A stretch of DNA of 64,000 nucleotides from Lobosporangium transversale (taxonomy: Eukaryota; Mortierellomycota; Mortierellomycetes; Mortierellales; Mortierellaceae). A program made the translations under genes and the position numbers. Positions 59,707 to 64,000 of this stretch are shown piece after piece. The notes beneath the pieces were generated by a model, which saw nothing but the letters and a program-made list of their open reading frames with translations, ran no database searches and was not told the origin of the DNA. Location: positions 62,001 through 126,000 of the forward strand of contig NW_019029017.1 of the NCBI RefSeq assembly GCF_002105155.1, given 5' to 3'. The first letter of the stretch is position 1. Each line of letters starts with the position of its first letter.

Positions 59707-60609
59707 CTAGTTCTTGTTCTCTACCAGGGTACCCACATGCTGGTATTTGCCCTCGAAATGCATGGCCCAGTCACTGAGAGCTTCCTTCTCGTCATCTGTC
59801 AGGTCCTCCAGCTTGTCGATAGGCCCATCCACAGGCACCAGCATTTCGCTGTCAAACGAGTTCTTGGCCAATCCACGGGATGCATCTCTGCCAGCGAAGT
59901 TGCCATAGGGACCACCTAGCAATAACAAGGAAAGAGAAAGAATGTAAATATGTTTAGTTAGTGGTAGTAAGGGAATAGTTAATGAGAGCATGCTTGTTGC
60001 TAGTGAATGCTTTCACTCTCATCAAAACAAAAAGAATGAGTAAAAAAAAAAGATACAGAGCAATGGGAATAGAAAAGAAACACGCTGCATTTTTGGTGAT
60101 TGAATTTTTTTTTTCTTTTCTGCAGCTTCTAGAAAGGGAAGCTCTTAAAATTTTTCCGATAAGAATTTTTCTTGGCTACATTTTCATTTTTATCTCCAAG
60201 AAGCAAGCAATGCAGCGAATAGTTATTTTTTCTCATTTTGTTTGCTTTACTGCATCAGTTATCCAAGCTGACTCAATCTTCTCCTTCCACTTTCCAATCG
60301 AAAAAAAAGCTTCTTTTTATAATTAACAGTATTTTATTACAGTATTTTTTTTTTACCTGGGCCATAAAAGTTTCTGCCACGGGTCACGTCAAATATTTTG
60401 CCCTGAACAGCGATCAAGATCCTGGTGTCATCTGTTCGACCATCAAATTCGGTGAGTTCTTTGGGTGTATACTCCTTAAAGACTAAAGCAGGCAGTTTGG
60501 GACGAGGTGGGGGTAATTCTGGTGCTGCTGCGGCTGCAAAGAAATTGTACGAGATGTAACCCAACACAGCTGCCAAGATCCAGTTGACAGGATTTGTAAG
60601 AGCGGACAT
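59707..60609 (-). CDS. DAP1: Cytochrome b5-like heme-binding protein Dap1/PGRMC
   Basis: Heme-1-domain protein that binds and supports cytochrome P450 enzymes such as Erg11 in sterol synthesis, at the ER. Model: exons 60609-60357 and 59915-59707, giving 153 aa (yeast Dap1 152 aa). An N-terminal membrane anchor (WILAAVLGYISYNFFAAAAA) is followed by a Pro-rich hinge and the cytochrome-b5-like domain: VFKEYTPKELTEFDGR, ILIAVQGKIFDVTRGRNFYG and GGPYGNFAGRDASRGLAKNS, the most diagnostic PGRMC/Dap1 segment with its heme-ligand Tyr residues. The intron falls between GP and GGPYG and starts with GTAAAAAAAA on the sense strand. Confidence 0.95.
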
Positions 60610-61523
60610 GATGATTAAACTATTGTGTTTTAACTCCAGGAATGTGTTGCAAAAAAAGTGGAATGAGAATGAAAAGAACAAAGAGATACAGTTTTGTCTT
60701 TCTTTTAGTCGGGACAGGGGTGGCTGTGACCCACAGCAGGCTGAAAAGCGGGATAGATTCGTGCCATGATGCAAAAGCGAGGAAGCCCAACCAATTGGCG
60801 ACCTACACATCGAATAATGCTATCTGCCTCTATAGCCGCATGATAGATGGGATCCCTTTATTCCATTACAGTTCCTAGCCCACTTATTCACGTCCTGGAG
60901 TCTACTGTGACATTCCGGGCATATTCAGCCTATATCACAGAAATCTTGCCCAATCAACAGCGTGAGCAACAATAGACGAAGCGGATGTGGAGTCAGCTAC
61001 GCGTCTCTTCCTCCCAAGCGATCCGAAGATGAGAGCGAGAGGTGTCTGTGTGGCTTTACCTCGATATCGCATTTTTTCCGTGAAGCGAAAGCTTTAGGTC
61101 AGAATGTTAGTTAGAGAGTGCCATGTCTTGCTCCAATCTTCATACACCAAAAAGTCGGAGCCATAGGTCAACACACATTATTTTTGCAGATTAGGTGCAG
61201 CCGTGATTCTGCACCATGGATTGCTCGACATGGGGAGATACAAAAACAAACGACGTACGAAAAGAGGCCACGACTTTTCAAACAAAGGAGTTTATTTATT
61301 TTTATTATTTTTTTACCAATTTTCGCTCTCAAGAGGAAAATAAAAAGTCAGAAGTGGATATGGCACAGGAGGGGCTGAGGATAAGAAATACATGTACGAA
61401 AAGATTGATAACATTTGAAAGCTATACACAAGAAAGAACGAGTGAATAAATGGCACAAGTCTAACAACTGAAAGAAAATGAGATATGGAATGTTTGTCGT
61501 AAGATCACAAATTGTACAAGACC
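60610..61523. other. Spacer between DAP1 and the bZIP gene
   Basis: About 0.9 kb, promoter of DAP1 and 3' region of the bZIP gene. Short plus-strand frames (for example 61118-61378) show no recognisable features. Confidence 0.55.
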
Positions 61524-62579
61524 TCATACCAGATGAGGATCAGAAAGAGCAGAGTAGGGCTGGTCTTGATTGCTTTGCAGGTCCATATCAACTAGACGAG
61601 CCATCATGGATTCGTAGAGCCAATCGATCATATTAGGGTCCTCTTGTGCTGCCGATGGAAACTCTGATCGACTGCCTGAAATCTGCAGCTGACTCAGCTC
61701 ATAGAACAGTTGGATCTGTTCATCTGTCATATCATCCTCATCTTCAGCATGTGCTAAAGCCCAAAGACTCTGTTGCAAATCCCAGTCCAAGTCTTCATCT
61801 AAACTTGCTTCGTCAGTGACGACTTCTTCGACAACAGCCACATCTGGCTTCGAATTGGTGCTCATAAAGGTCATATTGGCAAATGTAGTCATCAGCTCGA
61901 ACACAACTCCTGACATCCAAAATGGATTGGTATTTGATGATGGCTGGACTTTATCGCTCCATTGCAGCCACGGTCGATCAACCATGTCATTGTCCTTGGA
62001 TTTAATTTTCTCACCAAGTTGGAACTCATCGCTTAAGCAGATCTCTGGTACCAAAGTGGTATGTACCATGATTGGATTTTTGTCCTTCCATGAGTTCTGA
62101 CTAGTGCTGCCCGAAGAAGAATTAGGCACATCCTTGTGGAGGTTGAGTGTAAGGATTGGTGATTGGGGTCGAGGCATAGACAAGGGCAGGCCACTCTTGG
62201 CACTGGGATTTAATGCTTGGGTGCTACGGTTTAGGATTGATGTCAATAATGATTGATTTTCCTTGGAAAGGGGCGCAGTAGGACTGGTAGTCGCTACTTG
62301 GTCGGGTGCAGGCGCAGCGGTGGCGGTAACTGTACTAATAGCAGCTGTATTATTAACAATATTCCTTTCTGCCAATTGGCGCTTGACCTCCTCGAGTTCA
62401 CCCTTAAGACGTATATTTTCTTCTTGAACAAGAGTAACCGCTTCACGCAGGTACCTTGCCTCCGTTTTATGTTGGAGCACTTGTCCCTCGAGAGTGAAGA
62501 TGTATTCTATTTGTATCATGGGAAAAATCATAAAAGTCAGCATGCATGAATGTTGTACAGTGTACTCCCTATTATAGCC

Positions 62580-62610
<31 letters not shown>

Positions 62611-64000
62611 AGGGGGAAGAGGATTGGCCATTTGGGATGCACGCACGCAAAGACCATCATATGATACAGGGCATGTTCGCACCTTCCCAAAGCTAGATCT
62701 GCTAAGAGTAAGACATAATGGAAGCTCTGACCCAGCGACAAAACCACCTTATATTGTCGAGAACTAAGGACTTACCCTTTCTTCTAACTCTGAAATTACG
62801 TGCAGAGATCTTATTGCGAAGCTGACGACGTTCTTTGGAAGTCATTTTCTTCAGATCTGTTGAAGAAGGAATATCATCGGTTTTTATTCCAGGCTGTGTC
62901 TTGAGACCATGAGTTTGCTCAGCAGAAGCTGTTGTTGTTGTTGTCATTGCTGCTTCATTAGCCTCACCACCTTCGACATTATCATCCGAGTCATCTTCTG
63001 AGGCAGGAGTCTCATCCTTGACTTTGGGAGACTCTTCAGCGGTCGCTATCAGATGCTTTGTGGACTCTAGCAAGCGGGCTAATGTCTCCTCAATCTCCTC
63101 TCTTGTGAGTTTTCCGGTGAATAACTGAGGGATGAGTGGCGTTTCTTCCTGCTGTTGTAGCAAGAACTGGAGTGTTGCTGGGGACAGGGTAGTGTTGACT
63201 GGAGATACGGGGGAATCGGGTGTAGACTCAGACGTAATGCTTGAAGCATTGGATGATGATGACGATTCAGTTGTATTTAATGTGTTAGGTGAAACAGCAG
63301 CTGTAGTAACACCGGCTATTGTTGAGTTTGAAGGAGAAATAGACGATTTTCGAGAGTTCGCGCTATTTGATTTTGACTTTGAGGTAGATTCAGTCTTGGC
63401 ATGTTTACGCAGTCCAGATGGGGGTTCAGGACTGGAACGTTTCGTTCCTATAGATGATGTAGCTTTCATCGGCGTGTTTACGGATGCAACATCTGTAAAA
63501 TAAAAGGTTAAAATATCGTTATTGGAGATTTGTTATTAGTACGATGACAACAGAAAAGAGATAGCTTTGACTACAGATATGATCGGCTATGCCCATAACC
63601 AGTGAATAGCGTGCATACTTTGAGTCAAGCCTGTTGCAGCCGACGATGACGGAACAGACAGGGAAATTATGTCGAGGGAGACGGTTGTAGCCTGGGGCTC
63701 GATCGTCAGCTGATCAGGCCGGACCATTGTCAATGCCTGATCACCAAAGGCAAGTGAAGGTTTTTGAGCCTCAGTGGGAATTTTGAGCGACTGTTGATCA
63801 AATGGAGAAGGGTCAAGAAGAATTTGTGTGTCTGTAGTGTCTTCTTGTTTGATAGCCAAGTCCATTGTCATGATAGAAGGCTCGGATTCATCGTCAGGAG
63901 ATGCAATGAGGGCTGCTGCGGCGGCCTCAAGGTCGGTGGCGCTAACATCGAGACCGGCAGCTGTGTCCAGATAGTAGGAGAACAAATCACCAGTCGTCTC
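61524..64000 (-). CDS. bZIP transcription factor (5' end beyond window)
   Basis: Partial at the N-terminus: the first visible exon runs off the window edge (64000-63619), followed by exons 63492-62776 and 62506-61524; about 694 codons are seen. The N-terminal part is acidic and Ser/Thr/Pro-rich, likely activation domain. The DNA-binding basic region is KERRQLRNKISARNFRVRRK (residues roughly 345-365 of the visible part), joined across an intron to the leucine zipper EYIFTLEGQVLQHKTEARYL, REAVTLVQEENIRLKGELEE, with heptad Leu. The basic region resembles a fungal group with the NKISARNFRVRRKEYI signature whose targets I cannot name. The C-terminus has acidic clusters (DEASLDEDLDWDLQQSLWAL) that could be a second activation domain. 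The zipper-side intron contains a 27-nt poly(T) on the sense strand. Confidence 0.88.

Overview
The window is nuclear DNA of a filamentous fungus, most likely an early-diverging lineage (Mucoromycota or Mortierellomycota grade). I infer this from spliceosomal introns in nearly every gene (about 50-590 nt, mostly GT-AG), a U2 snRNA gene, a tRNA-Pro gene, fungal-type mitochondrial and chromatin proteins, long low-complexity Ser-rich proteins, two F-box/LRR proteins and a very large hybrid histidine kinase. No species can be named from sequence alone. I see no transposon, CRISPR array, plasmid or viral element. Exon coordinates below come from reading splice sites and keeping frame; they are not backed by RNA data, and a few may be off by a base.

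Layout. 0.2-8.5 kb: mitochondrial GTP/GDP carrier GGC1 (-), a probable Crinkler/nuclease-like family protein (-), an equilibrative nucleoside transporter (+), and S-adenosylmethionine synthetase (-). 8.5-10.3 kb: AT-rich intergenic. 10.3-16.1 kb: Mediator subunit MED18 (-, with an apparent 1-nt frameshift), prephenate dehydrogenase TYR1 (-), and SAP18 with a long RGG tail (-). 16.8-24.7 kb: nucleolar MIF4G/MA3 protein SGD1/NOM1 (+) and a large protein with a degenerate RhoGAP-like C-terminus (+). 26.0-35.5 kb: a possible small one-TM protein, then a roughly 2,500-residue PAS/HisKA/HATPase/REC hybrid histidine kinase (+). 36.1-38.5 kb: F-box/LRR protein (+) and tRNA-Pro(CGG). 39.6-43.3 kb: an unknown membrane protein (+), then ATP12 (-) and MZM1/LYRM7 (+) back to back across about 219 bp. 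43.8-47.9 kb: a folliculin-interacting protein (FNIP/Lst4) homologue (-). 50.3-52.5 kb: a second F-box-like/LRR protein (+) converging on U2 snRNA (-). 53.7-64 kb: an EF-hand protein (-), GDA1/CD39 apyrase (+), a DAP1/PGRMC cytochrome-b5-like protein (-), and a bZIP transcription factor whose 5' end lies beyond the window (-).

The genes are mainly eukaryotic housekeeping genes and not one pathway. The clearest functional coupling is the divergent ATP12/MZM1 pair, both assembly factors of respiratory-chain complexes. The most unusual features are the giant histidine kinase, the RGG-tailed SAP18, the apyrase with a roughly 600-residue cytosolic tail, a 21-nt microexon, a GC-AG intron, the MED18 frameshift, and the many long A/T homopolymers confined to introns, UTRs and spacers.
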